DNA from: Bradyrhizobium sp. Tv2a-2
Lineage (GTDB): Bacteria; Pseudomonadota; Alphaproteobacteria; Rhizobiales; Xanthobacteraceae
DNA length: 64,000 nucleotides
Direction of reading: 5' to 3'
Assembly: GCF_000472425.1 (NCBI RefSeq)
Contig: NZ_AXAI01000003.1
Location: 2,156-66,155 of the forward strand
The position numbers were made by a program, and so were the translations under genes. Of this stretch, positions 63,030 through 64,000 are shown piece by piece; position 1 is the stretch's first letter, and each line of letters begins with the position of its first letter. The notes below the pieces were generated by a model. The model saw only the letters and a program-made list of their open reading frames with translations. It searched no databases and was not told the DNA's origin.

Positions 63030-64000
<971 letters not shown>

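Overview
The window looks like chromosomal DNA of a Bradyrhizobium-type alphaproteobacterium (Nitrobacteraceae). The core genes are GC-rich, the rplU-rpmA / obgE-proB-proA-nadD-rsfS-rlmH-envC-ctpA-rppH order is typical of rhizobia, the ATP synthase genes atpD-atpC end the window, and copies of a rhizobial-style palindromic repeat are present. This is an inference from gene order and protein character; no database search was possible.

About 1-44,100 is one large accessory block. Its right edge is a serine tRNA gene (CGA anticodon, minus strand, 44,099-44,185), with a tyrosine recombinase starting about 80 bp from the tRNA 3' end. No second copy of the tRNA 3' end was seen, so the island probably runs past the left end of the window. 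It contains, left to right: (1) the end of a Ser/Thr/Gly-rich protein made of 36-residue repeats, followed by a fused YcaO cyclodehydratase, a SagB dehydrogenase and an S41 peptidase, i.e. an azole/azoline (TOMM) RiPP cluster whose precursor may be the repeat protein; (2) a mobilisation module (relaxase-helicase, MobC-like protein, ParA-like ATPase, TraD/VirD4-type coupling protein, candidate oriT) between two inverted, about 84% identical 184-residue genes of unknown function that share a regulatory block; (3) a complete type I BREX operon (brxA-brxB-brxC-pglX-pglZ-brxL, reading left); (4) divergent from BREX, a DUF2130 protein followed by an OLD-like ATPase/TOPRIM nuclease and a UvrD-type helicase (Gabija-like); (5) an HhH DNA glycosylase facing a tightly overlapping four-gene operon: small unknown protein, PfkB kinase fused to nucleoside deoxyribosyltransferase, QueC-like synthetase, and short SagB-like flavin oxidoreductase. 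I do not recognise unit 5 as a named system; it is the best candidate for undescribed biology, with the repeat-precursor RiPP cluster second.

From 44,650 to 64,000 the DNA is conserved housekeeping sequence: a ROK-like protein, ribosomal proteins L21 and L27, a GNAT acetyltransferase, a DMT exporter, a MaoC-like dehydratase, ObgE, proline biosynthesis (proB, proA), NadD, RsfS, RlmH, an EnvC-like factor, CtpA, a divergent polysaccharide deacetylase, two RppH-like Nudix hydrolases, an adenylate cyclase with DUF4189 repeats, and ATP synthase epsilon and beta (the latter cut by the window end). Two inverted copies of a 103-bp repeat flank the second Nudix-cyclase-atpC stretch.
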